From the IMG/VR virus record IMGVR_UViG_3300046011_003262, positions 1 to 37,885 of that record: a stretch of 37,885 nucleotides of DNA. One strand, written 5' to 3'. A program made the translations under genes and the position numbers. Below are positions 1 through 7,089 of the stretch, one piece after another. The notes under the pieces were generated by a model, which saw only the letters and a list, made by a program, of their open reading frames with translations, had not been told where the DNA came from and made no database searches. The first letter of the stretch is position 1. Each line of letters opens with the position of its first letter. Source of the DNA: a virus.

Positions 1-156
1 GGATGTGCCAAAAAATCCAGATAGGCCGCTCGCAGGCACAGTGATGCCATTTGGCCCAGATCTGACGCGAAAACTGTATAAGCCAGTACCGGCGTTGCCA
101 GTAATAGCTGTTGGTATCGTTACGCGCCTGCCTGTCGCAAACCTTAAAGCGCCCAT
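1..156 (-). CDS. N-terminus of repeat-rich virion protein (continues at right end)
   Basis: This is the first 52 codons of the protein whose remainder lies at 36682-37885. Translation from the ATG at 156 begins MGALRFATGRRVTIPTAITG and reads in frame through the 126-bp overlap, meeting the right-end reading frame residue for residue. The full protein is 410 residues. The upstream bases give GAGAGCGAG before the ATG, a modest ribosome site. A late-type promoter at 183-204 and a terminator at 205-231 lie just upstream, so this gene probably starts its own transcription unit. The N-terminal half resembles beta-sandwich (concanavalin/LamG-like) virion proteins, but I cannot name a family. Confidence 0.85.
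   Translation of the reverse strand, partial: MGALRFATGRRVTIPTAITGNAGTGLYSFRVRSGPNGITVPASGLSGFFGTS
2..127. repeat. Left copy of 126-bp terminal overlap (circular join)
   Basis: Bases 2-127 are identical to 37760-37885. Base 1 (g) differs from 37759 (a), but the change is silent in the gene that crosses the join. Because that gene reads through the overlap in a single frame, this looks like the closing overlap of a circular assembly rather than a true terminal repeat; unit length is about 37,758 bp. A short direct terminal repeat of a linear genome is the alternative. Confidence 0.9.
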
Positions 157-182
157 CTGTTACTCGCTCTCAAATTTTGAAC

Positions 183-204
183 AGTTTAGCGCACAACGGG
201 TAAA
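183..204 (-). promoter_or_regulatory. Candidate late promoter (weaker copy)
   Basis: On the minus strand a -10 box TAAACT (183-188) is preceded, after exactly 4 bp, by TTTACCCGTTGT (193-204). The first half matches the late-promoter palindrome GTTACnCGTAAC well; the second half is degenerate. The -10 and the spacing are the same as in the site at 2159-2181. It lies between the terminator at 205-231 and the ATG at 156, the same terminator-then-promoter arrangement as at 29.6 kb and 30.7 kb. Confidence 0.45.
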
Positions 205-231
205 TAAAAAAGCCGCTATAAAGGCGGCTTC
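205..231 (-). terminator. Intrinsic terminator after 55-residue gene
   Basis: A 7-bp stem AAGCCGC/GCGGCTT (210-216 with 224-230) with a 7-nt loop is followed on the minus strand by TTTTTT-A-TTTA. The stop codon of the 55-residue gene (216-218) lies inside the hairpin, so it ends the capsid transcription unit. Confidence 0.8.
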
Positions 232-383
232 TTTGGCTTCTGCTTGCTGTTGGAATCTTCGCCGTCTTCTGGTGGAACGTAATCATCAGGAGCATAAGCT
301 ACATCTAACACCTGATAACCTTTCTTATTCCACTCGCGCTTTTCTTCAAAGCCAACCGGCATCGGTAAATAAACTGGCTTCAT
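216..383 (-). CDS. Small charged protein after major capsid gene
   Basis: A 55-residue protein, too short for usual gene calls. The ATG at 383 is preceded by GAGG with 5-base spacing (CTGAGGTTGAT-ATG), a good ribosome site lying just after the capsid terminator hairpin. The sequence starts MKPVYLPMPVGFEEKREW and ends with a lysine-rich tail containing SNSKQKPKKPP. The same SNSKQKPK octapeptide opens the 19-residue ORF at 33994-34053. It is hydrophilic with no membrane segment. Its position directly after the capsid gene suggests a small virion or head-assembly protein, but the family is not recognised. Confidence 0.7.
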   Translation of the reverse strand: MKPVYLPMPVGFEEKREWNKKGYQVLDVAYAPDDYVPPEDGEDSNSKQKPKKPPL

Positions 384-394
384 ATCAACCTCAG

Positions 395-418
395 AAAGAA
401 AGCGGGGCGAACCCCGCT
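395..418 (-). terminator. UUCG-loop hairpin after major capsid gene
   Basis: On the minus strand, AGCGGGG-TTCG-CCCCGCT (418 to 401) is followed by TTTCTTTCT. A 7-bp GC-rich stem closed by a UUCG tetraloop 5 bases after the capsid stop codon is a typical intrinsic terminator. It may be leaky, letting part of the transcription through to the 55-residue gene. Confidence 0.75.
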
Positions 419-423
419 AGATA

Positions 424-1395
424 TTAGGCTTTCGCTTCGTCGCCGATAGTGACAACACCAGCGGTCATCTTGATGTCAGTAGCCACTTTGTCCCAGTTTG
501 AACCGGTGCCAAGCTCTGCATCTGTTGGTGATTTGCCGCCGTTTGTTTCGTCCCAAGTGTAACCCTTCAAACCTAAGCCGAAGGTGTAATCGACTTGCAT
601 CGTGGTTTCAATGCGGTCTTTACCGTTGTTGGTTTGGATGTTGCTGATGACATCGCCAGCGTCGTGAACGATAGCTGCAGAGTCAACCAGTGACAGCGCA
701 TAAACCTTGTTTGGCGTGCCAGCAACACGTAAAGCTGGCGCGTCAGTGACAATCATTGCCTTGCCTAAAATATCCACGATGCGGACGTTTTGAGCCTGGA
801 ACAATTGCGGCGTATTGGTCAGGTTGTCGCCAATCAGCTTGTGATATACAGCGCCAGTAATTACGGTTGCCACTAAGTCGCCTGAGCGGTCGCCGAACTT
901 CGCGTGAGCGCCGTTTAAGCTGGTGTAGTTAATGCCTGCAGTTGCAGAAACGTCGTTTGTCGCTGTTGCTTGTGCTGCGATGGCTGCACGCAAACCTAAG
1001 ATTGCAGAGTTGAGCTGGTCAGACAGCAACGCTTCAGCGAAGTTGCGGCTTGCCACCTCAATACCTTCTGATGTTGGCTTTTGCAACCAAGTCAGTTGTG
1101 ACGGCTCAAAACGGATTGGACCAAAGCCACCAGCAACTTTTACAGTGCTGCGCTTCAGTTGAGTCAGGTCAGTTACTGATGGAGTGCCGTTTGCTGCATA
1201 ACGGTCAACGCGGCGTTGAGCTGTGTGGATTGCTGCAAAGAAAGACTCTTGCAGGAAATCGCCGTCAAAGCCGGTAGTTGTTAAGCGGATCGCACCGTTA
1301 GAAGCTGCGTTGAACTTTTGAATCATCTGGCCAAGCGTCTCGATAGTTGCCGGCATGATGTATTCGTTAAAAACCTGCATTTGTGATAATGCCAT
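424..1395 (-). CDS. Predicted major capsid protein
   Basis: The 323-residue product has the size and composition of a major capsid protein: alanine-rich, many small polar residues, and no membrane segment or enzyme motif. It lies directly after the scaffold-like gene and downstream of portal and MuF-like genes, the usual head order. Features include an N-terminal stretch starting MALSQMQVFNEYIMPATIE and a central segment with VRIVDILGKAMIVTDAPAL, typical of coat proteins in phages that have separate scaffold genes. The start at 1395 has GAGG about 9 bases upstream. No promoter is visible in the 11-bp gap before it, so it is co-transcribed with the scaffold gene. Fold assignment (HK97-type) is known for the class, not shown here. 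Confidence 0.85.
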   Translation of the reverse strand: MALSQMQVFNEYIMPATIETLGQMIQKFNAASNGAIRLTTTGFDGDFLQESFFAAIHTAQRRVDRYAANGTPSVTDLTQLKRSTVKVAGGFGPIRFEPSQLTWLQKPTSEGIEVASRNFAEALLSDQLNSAILGLRAAIAAQATATNDVSATAGINYTSLNGAHAKFGDRSGDLVATVITGAVYHKLIGDNLTNTPQLFQAQNVRIVDILGKAMIVTDAPALRVAGTPNKVYALSLVDSAAIVHDAGDVISNIQTNNGKDRIETTMQVDYTFGLGLKGYTWDETNGGKSPTDAELGTGSNWDKVATDIKMTAGVVTIGDEAKA

Positions 1396-1406
1396 GATGT
1401 CTTACC

Positions 1407-2102
1407 TCATTCTGGTAGTTTATATTTTGCCTTAATGGCTTGCCGGCGCTCATCTCGTGAGCCACCAAATTTGCCAGCCGCGAATGAGGCACTGCCACTT
1501 TGCGAGCCGTTAGCGTTGCCACCACCAAAGGTTACAACGCCTGATTTTAACAGCGGCGCATAACTTGGATCATTACCAAGCTCTGCTTTCAATCCCGCCA
1601 AATCTAAAGATGAGGCACTGCCGTCATCGTTTAAAACTGTTACTTTTCCGGTTTCTGCATCAACGTCAATACGAGATGCAACCAACCGCTGGAATGCTTT
1701 ACTGCCGGTTTCTGTGGCTAACTCTGCAGCCAGCGCTGCAACGATGTTTGACCGCTTCTCAGTCTTAATCGTGCCAACCAGTTTATTTAAACGCTCTTCA
1801 TACTGCCGCTGCGTTTCACCAATGCGGCGCTCAGCGTCAGCGATAATCTCATCGACCTTGCCTTCTGACTTCAGCTTTTCAAGCGCCTTGCGCTCAGCTT
1901 CAGCCGTTAATTCAGATTGGCGCTTTTCGTACTCACTGAGCTTGCCGGTTGTTTCTTTAAACTTGCCGTCTAGGTCATTCAGCGAGCTTTTTAACTTCTG
2001 CGCCTTCAGCTCACCAACAGGCACATATGCGCCTTCATGCTCTGTGTAATCAGCCTTTACCACATCAGGCAAAGACTCGTAAATTTCTTTTGCTAAAGCC
2101 AT
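1407..2102 (-). CDS. Predicted scaffold protein
   Basis: A 231-residue, highly charged, helix-rich protein. Residues about 20-120 are Lys/Glu/Gln-rich with heptad-like spacing and no proline, consistent with a long coiled coil, and the C-terminus is basic (RDERRQAIKAKYKLPE), as in scaffolds that bind coat protein through a basic tail. The ATG at 2102 is preferred over an in-frame TTG at 2111 because GAGGG lies 9 bases before the ATG but directly abuts the TTG. It sits between portal and capsid genes and has a candidate late promoter (2159-2181) immediately upstream. No protease gene is visible, so the scaffold is probably released rather than cut. Confidence 0.82.
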   Translation of the reverse strand: MALAKEIYESLPDVVKADYTEHEGAYVPVGELKAQKLKSSLNDLDGKFKETTGKLSEYEKRQSELTAEAERKALEKLKSEGKVDEIIADAERRIGETQRQYEERLNKLVGTIKTEKRSNIVAALAAELATETGSKAFQRLVASRIDVDAETGKVTVLNDDGSASSLDLAGLKAELGNDPSYAPLLKSGVVTFGGGNANGSQSGSASFAAGKFGGSRDERRQAIKAKYKLPE

Positions 2103-2158
2103 TGGGTACAACCCTCAGTTAGTTATCATTCAAGCACAGGCACCGCCTGCGCTTTTGT

Positions 2159-2181
2159 AGTTTAAACGGTTACGTGTTACT
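2159..2181 (-). promoter_or_regulatory. Late promoter site A (before scaffold-capsid)
   Basis: Minus strand: palindrome-like GTAACACGTAAC (2180 to 2169), 4 bp, then -10 box TAAACT (2164-2159). No TTGACA-like -35 box. It overlaps the stop codon of the portal gene and drives the scaffold and capsid genes, the most abundantly needed head products. One of a family of matching sites at 3656, 29579 and 31595. Confidence 0.7.
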
Positions 2182-3630
2182 AATCAAATCTCCGCCATCA
2201 GAGCGGGTTAACAAGTCTTCAGCGCTGCTAACTGTCCAACCGCCTTGAGCCAGAATCTTAATGGCTTCCTCGCGGTCAATGGTGCCTTGCATTTGAGCGG
2301 CCAACACTTGCTGAACTTCCTGCGGCGTCAGCTTGGTTGCGCTGAAGTCTTTAGTAAGTGCGATCACAACTTGCTCGTTTTGCTCAACTGCATCTTGCGA
2401 CCACAGTCCTTCAAACATACCGCAATACAGAATCGCCCGCTCGAACGCCTCTTCTACGCAATTCGCCAGGGCAATAAGCCGGCTTGTTTGCTCTGCAGAA
2501 TCAATGTTAGCCTCTGTTGCTGTCTTGTCCGCAGATGCCTTGGTAGGAAATGAACCGCCAAGCGCACGAATCTTTGCTTCGTTGTCTTTGAAATATCGCT
2601 CATACCCTTCCAAGCTGATATTGGCAGCAAGGATTTCGCCGCGAGACTCTGCAGCAAATACGTTAACTGCGCCGGCGCCAGTGGCCACATAGTCGCGCCC
2701 GTTCACTGCTTTAAACTGACCCCAAGCATTCTCGTCAATGCCGTAAAAGTTAGTCGTAGGCGGTAGCATCCGCATAGCTTCTTTGTACTCTGCGCTGACC
2801 TGATACCGGTTTAATGACAGGTCGCAGATTGGCGCAAGATAACCAAGCTCTACCGGCATTGAGCCAGATTGGAATGGCTCATCTGATAGTATTTGCACTG
2901 GCAACCACTTAAGCGGCTGGTTTTTTACTGTGACATAAGAGCGCTCGCCAATTGCCATGCCGCCTTCACTTTTGACAATCTTCTGCTGGTAATAATTGCC
3001 TTCTTCATCGAGCGCGAGAATTAGGTAAGACTCAATCTTGTTGCTCAGCATCTTGTATGGATCAAACTTCAATCCAATCTCGAGCAGCATGATATAAGAC
3101 AGCTGCATCTTGCCGTTGATGCGCTCAAAATGCCAATAGATAACGTTTTCACGTGGGTATTGTTTGATGGTTGCTCGCGGGCTTAGCTGTGCAGCATCCG
3201 CCATAGACAACTCAGTTAATGGTAGGTCAGACAATCCGCGATAATCAGAGACTAAAACGTGCCATTTGACAGCTAAGGCGTTAGCGATTGATTCAGACAT
3301 TGAAGAGCGCAAAGATAAGCCGTCACCGTCTGCGTCTTCTTCCAAATACGATAACCGGTCAGGCAGCTCAACATCAGCGGCGTTTGGATTGAGCTTGCCA
3401 ACTAATGACTTGAGCGTCTGCCCTGGGATTTCGTCAAACTCTGCGCCGTCAATATACTGACTGTATCGAATCTTCGCTTGCTGGCTTGAGCTGTCCAATG
3501 ATGACGGGTGAGGCAGTAACTTTTCGCGCTCAGCTTTTACAAATGGCGAACCTTTGATGCAGACTCGAATCTTCCGGATTTCATTTTCCATCAGCGCTGC
3601 TTCAGGGTGCTTTGTAATATTTTCCAGCAT
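2170..3630 (-). CDS. Portal protein (DUF4055-like)
   Basis: A 486-residue protein in the usual portal size range and position next to the MuF-like and scaffold genes. Long helical segments, a central charged region and the C-terminal 'EVQQVLAAQMQGTIDREEAIKILAQGGW' type segment are as in DUF4055 phage portal-like proteins. Portals form the dodecameric ring at one capsid vertex through which DNA is packaged. The ATG at 3630 has GAGG 7 bases upstream. A late promoter (3656-3678) lies in the gap before it, so portal expression can be raised apart from the terminase genes. Family assignment is by pattern memory; a profile search would settle it. Confidence 0.82.
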   Translation of the reverse strand: MLENITKHPEAALMENEIRKIRVCIKGSPFVKAEREKLLPHPSSLDSSSQQAKIRYSQYIDGAEFDEIPGQTLKSLVGKLNPNAADVELPDRLSYLEEDADGDGLSLRSSMSESIANALAVKWHVLVSDYRGLSDLPLTELSMADAAQLSPRATIKQYPRENVIYWHFERINGKMQLSYIMLLEIGLKFDPYKMLSNKIESYLILALDEEGNYYQQKIVKSEGGMAIGERSYVTVKNQPLKWLPVQILSDEPFQSGSMPVELGYLAPICDLSLNRYQVSAEYKEAMRMLPPTTNFYGIDENAWGQFKAVNGRDYVATGAGAVNVFAAESRGEILAANISLEGYERYFKDNEAKIRALGGSFPTKASADKTATEANIDSAEQTSRLIALANCVEEAFERAILYCGMFEGLWSQDAVEQNEQVVIALTKDFSATKLTPQEVQQVLAAQMQGTIDREEAIKILAQGGWTVSSAEDLLTRSDGGDLISNT

Positions 3631-3655
3631 GGCTCAGCCTCAATTCGTTTTGTCA

Positions 3656-3678
3656 AGTATAGCTTGGTTATGCGTAAC
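3656..3678 (-). promoter_or_regulatory. Late promoter site D (before portal)
   Basis: Minus strand: GTTACGCATAAC palindrome (3678-3667), 5 bp, then -10 TATACT (3661-3656). No -35 hexamer. It lies in the 51-bp gap between the MuF-like gene and portal. Confidence 0.72.
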
Positions 3679-3681
3679 CAA

Positions 3682-4833
3682 TCAACCGCCATCAAGTGCC
3701 ATTAGCTCTGCAACGGTTAGTGGCCTGCCAGACAAGTCGTTAAATTGCGTAATTGAAACTTTTCCAGACATGAATAGCTCGGCGCGTTTCTTCCCCAGCG
3801 CCGATTGAATAAACCAAGTGGGCTGCTTTTCTAGCCAGCTATCGTATGGCGTGTATGGCACCTGACCAGCTTTGAACGCATTGGAGTCTTTGCGCCCTTT
3901 GTAGACTGGCTTTGTTGGCGTCGATGGTGTCGCGATACCTTCCGCCCTTTCTTCTGCTCGCGCGTCTCGGCGCTGGTCTAGTGTTTCCTTTTTGGCGTTG
4001 TATGCTTTTTCAGCCCCTCGTCCCTCTTTACCGCCAACCGCTGCTCTTGTTTCGACGTCCTGCATGGCTATATCTGGGAGCCACTGGCTGCGGCAACCAT
4101 AATGCGCTGGAAGCGATGGGCGCTTTGGGTCTGATATTTTCCAGCGCTTGCCGTCTCTGCCGGCGCAAAGGGTGGTGGTTCTATTGTCGAGGGTCGCAAG
4201 ATAAATAACCTCATCAACATCATTGTCGATAAACATCGCTTCACGAGCATTCACCGCATAATGCTGAACCCCAGTTCTAGCCAAAGCCTCAGCTTCATTC
4301 TGTAACATGCCATCAGTCGCGATACGCATTTGCTGAGCCATCTGGTTGACTGTCAGCCCTTGTGAATATCCAGCCTTCACGATTGAATCATAAACATCAG
4401 CGTGCCGCGCGTTGTAGGCTTTGACGAATTCAGCCCACGTTCCGGCATCGACCTTTTGACCTTGCGTCAGGCTAAGTAGTGATTTGTTGATATAGCTAAC
4501 AATCTTCTCGTCAGCAGGCGTCGATAACTTCACCGACGCAGCCGAGCCAACTAAACCGGCATAATATCCGGCGTCATAAATGGCTAAATCTTCCATTTCT
4601 TTGGTGACTTCAGCCCATCCAGCCGAATCAATCTCAGTAACAGCTTTGCGGATCTGCGCAGTGACTTGGTTTAGCTTTGTAATGCTGGTGATGTTTTCCG
4701 CATCCAACAAAATAAGACGCGCTGCACGATATGCCTCGTCAAGTGTCGGAAATATTTTTGACTTGAGCAGGCCGGCGGCTAGTCTACCCAGATAAACGGT
4801 TCTGCGCTCGGTGTCGTTTATGATGTTATTCAT
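3682..4833 (-). CDS. Minor head protein, MuF / SPP1 gp7-like
   Basis: A 383-residue protein with the MuF-type signature: residues about 186-250 carry 'ARTGVQHYAVNAREAMF', then 'TLDNRTTTLCAGRDGKRW' and 'PSLPAHYGCRSQWLP'. The Cys, His-Tyr-Gly-Cys arrangement is characteristic of the family (PF04233). These proteins bind portal and enter the capsid in small numbers, and in some phages are ejected with DNA. It starts at 4833, overlapping the preceding small gene by 8 bp (ATGAATAA), so translation is coupled. It precedes the portal gene, the reverse of the common portal-then-MuF order. Confidence 0.88.
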   Translation of the reverse strand: MNNIINDTERRTVYLGRLAAGLLKSKIFPTLDEAYRAARLILLDAENITSITKLNQVTAQIRKAVTEIDSAGWAEVTKEMEDLAIYDAGYYAGLVGSAASVKLSTPADEKIVSYINKSLLSLTQGQKVDAGTWAEFVKAYNARHADVYDSIVKAGYSQGLTVNQMAQQMRIATDGMLQNEAEALARTGVQHYAVNAREAMFIDNDVDEVIYLATLDNRTTTLCAGRDGKRWKISDPKRPSLPAHYGCRSQWLPDIAMQDVETRAAVGGKEGRGAEKAYNAKKETLDQRRDARAEERAEGIATPSTPTKPVYKGRKDSNAFKAGQVPYTPYDSWLEKQPTWFIQSALGKKRAELFMSGKVSITQFNDLSGRPLTVAELMALDGG

Positions 4834-5017
4834 CTATCGCATCCAATAAAGCTCTTGCTAGTAATCTTATGAGCATATCACAATCTCCTTCATACGGCTG
4901 ACCATTAGCCAGCATCCGAATCTGAGTGAAGCAGATGATATGCGCCTCTTCTGGCTCAATGTCGTTTGGCAGATAAACAACCAAGTGCGGTTGATGGTCT
5001 GATAGGTTATCTGCCAA
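4826..5017 (-). CDS. Small acidic protein between terL and MuF gene, TTG start
   Basis: A 63-residue protein read from a TTG at 5017, 6 bases after GGGGA. The open frame extends farther upstream into terL, but no better start with a ribosome site is seen. It overlaps the end of terL by 11 bp and the start of the next gene by 8 bp, a compact coupled arrangement. The product (LADNLSDHQPHLVVYLP...) is acidic, leucine-rich at the C-terminus and without recognised domain. The frame is confined to the gap between two real genes, which favours a true gene. Confidence 0.6.
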   Translation of the reverse strand: MADNLSDHQPHLVVYLPNDIEPEEAHIICFTQIRMLANGQPYEGDCDMLIRLLARALLDAIDE

Positions 5018-6242
5018 ATTTAATCCCCGTTGCAAGTGGAGCCTTAACACTAAACCGACGATTGATGAAGTAACCAGCCGAATCAACCCAGTCATCGACA
5101 GCAGGGTGCTCGTTAAACTTCTCAGGCTCGCCTTTGTCGGTGTAGCCTTGAACCTCTAATGCGTTTGTCAGCTCAGGGCACTTGTTCGTATTTATTTTAA
5201 TCTTGTCATGAGCAAACAGCGCATTGAATGAGTTGATCCGGTCTCTGACTAATGGATTCATTGCCGGCGCGTCCACTGCATATCCGGCGTTTTTAATCAG
5301 CTCAATGTCAGACGCTGCGGCATTGGTTCTATTCGCGCCCCCAGAAGCATCAGGGAATATTGTTAGCTTATGGTCTTTGTATCTGGTCAGGTTGTTTATA
5401 AAGTCCTGCGTATCGTGGCTAACGAACTCATCTACGGCAATCGGTATATTTGAATCGATAACCCACACAGTCGCACAACATCCGCCGATGTTGAAGTCGA
5501 TAGAAACACAGAGCCTTTCACCTGGTTGAATCCTGCGTTCAGTGTGATGGCGTTCACGACTAAAGAAGTGGTAAACCTTCTTGTCGTTTAGGCTGACGAA
5601 TTCGCCGTTAATGTAAAGGTCTGCCAAGATTGGATCGTAGTTTGCGCGTATCTGCTCAACGTACCCGGGCGGCAGGTATGGATTACTTGTTGTTGGCGCT
5701 TTGATTAATTCGTACCCGGGCTGCTTCTTCTTAACCCACTTATCATACACAAAGCCGTTAATGCCTTGGTCCGGTGTTGTTACCACCGCAACTGTGTTTG
5801 CCCGGGCGCGCTTTTGCCGAACACGCTCAGATATCTTCCGCCACACCAATTCGGCTTGGTCTTTTTTAAGCGTGTCAATTTCATCGACGATCGCATCTGA
5901 GATTTCAAAAGAAACAATTCGGCCCGGGTTGTCGTAGCTTCTGAAAATGATAAACCCATACCCGGGCACATCGATTCTGTATTCCGATTTGTTGATTGAG
6001 TATTCAGCACCTACCATCTGCAAATCTTCTTCAACACCTGGCATTGCTCGAAGCCGTAACAGGTCGTAAGTTGGAAGGAATATTCCGACATTGCACCCCG
6101 GGTCAGACAGTAGAAGTGCAACAGCTCGCATGGTGCCAGCTCTCGTTTTTCCTGAACCCAACCCACCAACGATACCCGGGTGCGGTTGAGTGCTTGAAAC
6201 GAAATCAAGCTGAGGCTGCGTCAGTGCAATATCAATCTGCAT
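5007..6242 (-). CDS. terL: Terminase large subunit
   Basis: A 411-residue packaging motor: N-terminal ATPase and C-terminal nuclease. Walker A is GGLGSGKT at residues 26-33; Walker B is IVDEID with D120-E121. The nuclease part shows the RNase H-like acidic positions in CVSIDFN, TIFPDASGG and HPAVDDWVDSAGYF. Length is at the short end for TerL. It starts at 6242, overlapping terS by 11 bp (coupled). The ATPase-coding part holds seven CCCGGG sites, far more than elsewhere in the genome. Together with TerS and portal it cuts and packages concatemeric DNA; headful or cos mode cannot be told from the protein alone. Confidence 0.95.
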   Translation of the reverse strand: MQIDIALTQPQLDFVSSTQPHPGIVGGLGSGKTRAGTMRAVALLLSDPGCNVGIFLPTYDLLRLRAMPGVEEDLQMVGAEYSINKSEYRIDVPGYGFIIFRSYDNPGRIVSFEISDAIVDEIDTLKKDQAELVWRKISERVRQKRARANTVAVVTTPDQGINGFVYDKWVKKKQPGYELIKAPTTSNPYLPPGYVEQIRANYDPILADLYINGEFVSLNDKKVYHFFSRERHHTERRIQPGERLCVSIDFNIGGCCATVWVIDSNIPIAVDEFVSHDTQDFINNLTRYKDHKLTIFPDASGGANRTNAAASDIELIKNAGYAVDAPAMNPLVRDRINSFNALFAHDKIKINTNKCPELTNALEVQGYTDKGEPEKFNEHPAVDDWVDSAGYFINRRFSVKAPLATGIKFGR

Positions 6243-6398
6243 CTGGTGCAGTTGCTTTCACGAAGTTGATAACGAATGGTTTGGCTGCTGGTTGCTCTTT
6301 CTTCTCGCGGTCAAAGCCTAGCAGCTTAGCCTTTCCCATTGTCGCAGCAACAGCGGCGCTTGTTTGTGGTGTAGGTGCGGATAGTGCAACTGCCCGGG
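5664..6398. repeat. Cluster of eight CCCGGG palindromes in terS/terL
   Basis: CCCGGG occurs at 5664, 5715, 5801, 5923, 5961, 6097, 6175 and 6393 (first base of each). I found only one other copy in the window (31067). Six of the sites encode Pro-Gly in terL (HPG, DPG, VPG, NPG, QPG, PPG); the sites at 5801 and 6393 are in other codon phases encoding Ala-Arg-Ala. Amino-acid use alone therefore does not explain the cluster. Function unknown. Confidence 0.85.
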
Positions 6399-6630
6399 CT
6401 TCTTCAAGCTCATCTAAAATGTTTTTAAGGGTGATCCCGTGGTTGGCTTTCAGTGCTTCGCGGATTTCTTCTACCCTTAGCGAAACATTAGTTTCTGAAA
6501 GCAGCTTAGATGCATTGACAGCAACAGATTCTTGCTTGGCTGATGAATTATACGCCCTGCGATACGCTTCGCTTGCGTTGCCTAGCTCTACGTATAATTG
6601 ACAGAATTTTTCCTGTTTAGGGTTTAACAT
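6232..6630 (-). CDS. terS: Terminase small subunit (Terminase_2-like)
   Basis: A 132-residue protein starting MLNPKQEKFCQLYVELGNAS, the characteristic opening of Terminase_2-type small subunits: an N-terminal helix-turn-helix that recognises the packaging site ('NASEAYRRAYN...', residues about 16-50), followed by an oligomerisation region. The start at 6630 is chosen over an in-frame ATG at 6666 because GAGG lies 8 bases upstream. It overlaps terL by 11 bp. Upstream lie a strong terminator (6682-6708) and a 13-bp palindrome (6652-6664), so a promoter would have to fit within about 50 bp or transcription must read through. Confidence 0.92.
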   Translation of the reverse strand: MLNPKQEKFCQLYVELGNASEAYRRAYNSSAKQESVAVNASKLLSETNVSLRVEEIREALKANHGITLKNILDELEEARAVALSAPTPQTSAAVAATMGKAKLLGFDREKKEQPAAKPFVINFVKATAPDAD

Positions 6631-6651
6631 CGGCACAGCCTCTAGGTTAAC

Positions 6652-6664
6652 GAGGCACTGCCTC
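6652..6664. promoter_or_regulatory. Perfect inverted repeat just upstream of terS
   Basis: GAGGCA-C-TGCCTC, a 6+1+6 perfect palindrome, 22 bp before the terS start codon. Candidate binding site for a regulator or for TerS itself; no direct evidence distinguishes these. Confidence 0.4.
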
Positions 6665-6681
6665 ATTGGTTAGAGTCTAGC

Positions 6682-6708
6682 AAAAAAAAGCCACTCGTTA
6701 AAGTGGCT
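6682..6708 (-). terminator. Intrinsic terminator closing the left early operon
   Basis: Minus strand: AGCCACT/AGTGGCT stem (7 bp, 6-nt loop; 6708-6702 with 6695-6689) followed by eight T. It separates the small early genes from the terminase genes. Confidence 0.85.
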
Positions 6709-6742
6709 CTGAACAACAGCGGGGGAACGTTCTAAATTGATA

Positions 6743-6772
6743 TACACAGCGTACAAGTGCAGAGGCTGTGTA
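6743..6772. repeat. Inverted repeat between early genes and terS
   Basis: TACACAGC (6743-6750) and GCTGTGTA (6765-6772) form a perfect 8-bp inverted repeat with a 14-bp centre. The surrounding 6709-6793 has no open frame I can support. It could be an operator or part of a packaging (pac/cos) region next to terS. Confidence 0.45.
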
Positions 6773-6793
6773 CGTAATGCAATTGCGATAATT

Positions 6794-6931
6794 CTAGCAC
6801 AACACCTTCAAAAGCCGATAACTCTTTTTGCTAAACATCTCGCCTTTGACGTTAAACGCGCCAAAGCCATAGCTGATAGCCTCAAATACTTCGCCGGTCT
6901 TTTTGAGCTTGATTAGGATTCGTGTTGACAT
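6794..6931 (-). CDS. Small hypothetical protein (45 residues)
   Basis: ATG at 6931, stop TAG at 6794-6796. The product begins MSTRILIKLKKTGEVFEAIS and is basic, with the look of a small folded beta/alpha protein and no membrane segment. The start overlaps the previous gene by 19 bp; the ribosome site is weak (GACGCAGAAAA), so expression would depend on coupling. It is the last gene before the terminator at 6682-6708. Family not recognised. Confidence 0.5.
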   Translation of the reverse strand: MSTRILIKLKKTGEVFEAISYGFGAFNVKGEMFSKKSYRLLKVLC

Positions 6932-7089
6932 TTTTCTGCGTCCCATTTGGCCTGAGTGCGCAACTCGTCCGCATAATCGCGCAATCTGGAAAATTTATCA
7001 AATCTTAGAGTGCACACTAGACCTTCAACCATAATTTGAGCATGCTGAGTGTTTGCTCGTCTTATCACGATTTTATTGATGCTTTTCAC
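6913..7089 (-). CDS. Small hypothetical protein, GTG start
   Basis: 58 residues from a GTG at 7089, with a perfect AGGAGGT 6 bases upstream, so longer upstream starts are rejected. The GTGA at 7086-7089 overlaps the stop of the previous gene. The product (KSINKIVIRRANTQHAQIMV...) looks like a small beta-rich N-terminus followed by a charged helix (FSRLRDYADELRTQAKWDAE). Function unknown; early-operon position only. Confidence 0.65.
   Translation of the reverse strand: MKSINKIVIRRANTQHAQIMVEGLVCTLRFDKFSRLRDYADELRTQAKWDAEKCQHES

Noticed and set aside
5-427. Plus-strand open frame of 140 codons at the left end
   Set aside because: It runs antisense through the join gene, two terminators and the 55-residue gene and has no ribosome site.
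5996-6601. Plus-strand open frame of 201 codons
   Set aside because: Exactly antisense to terS and the terL start; shadow of high-GC codon positions.
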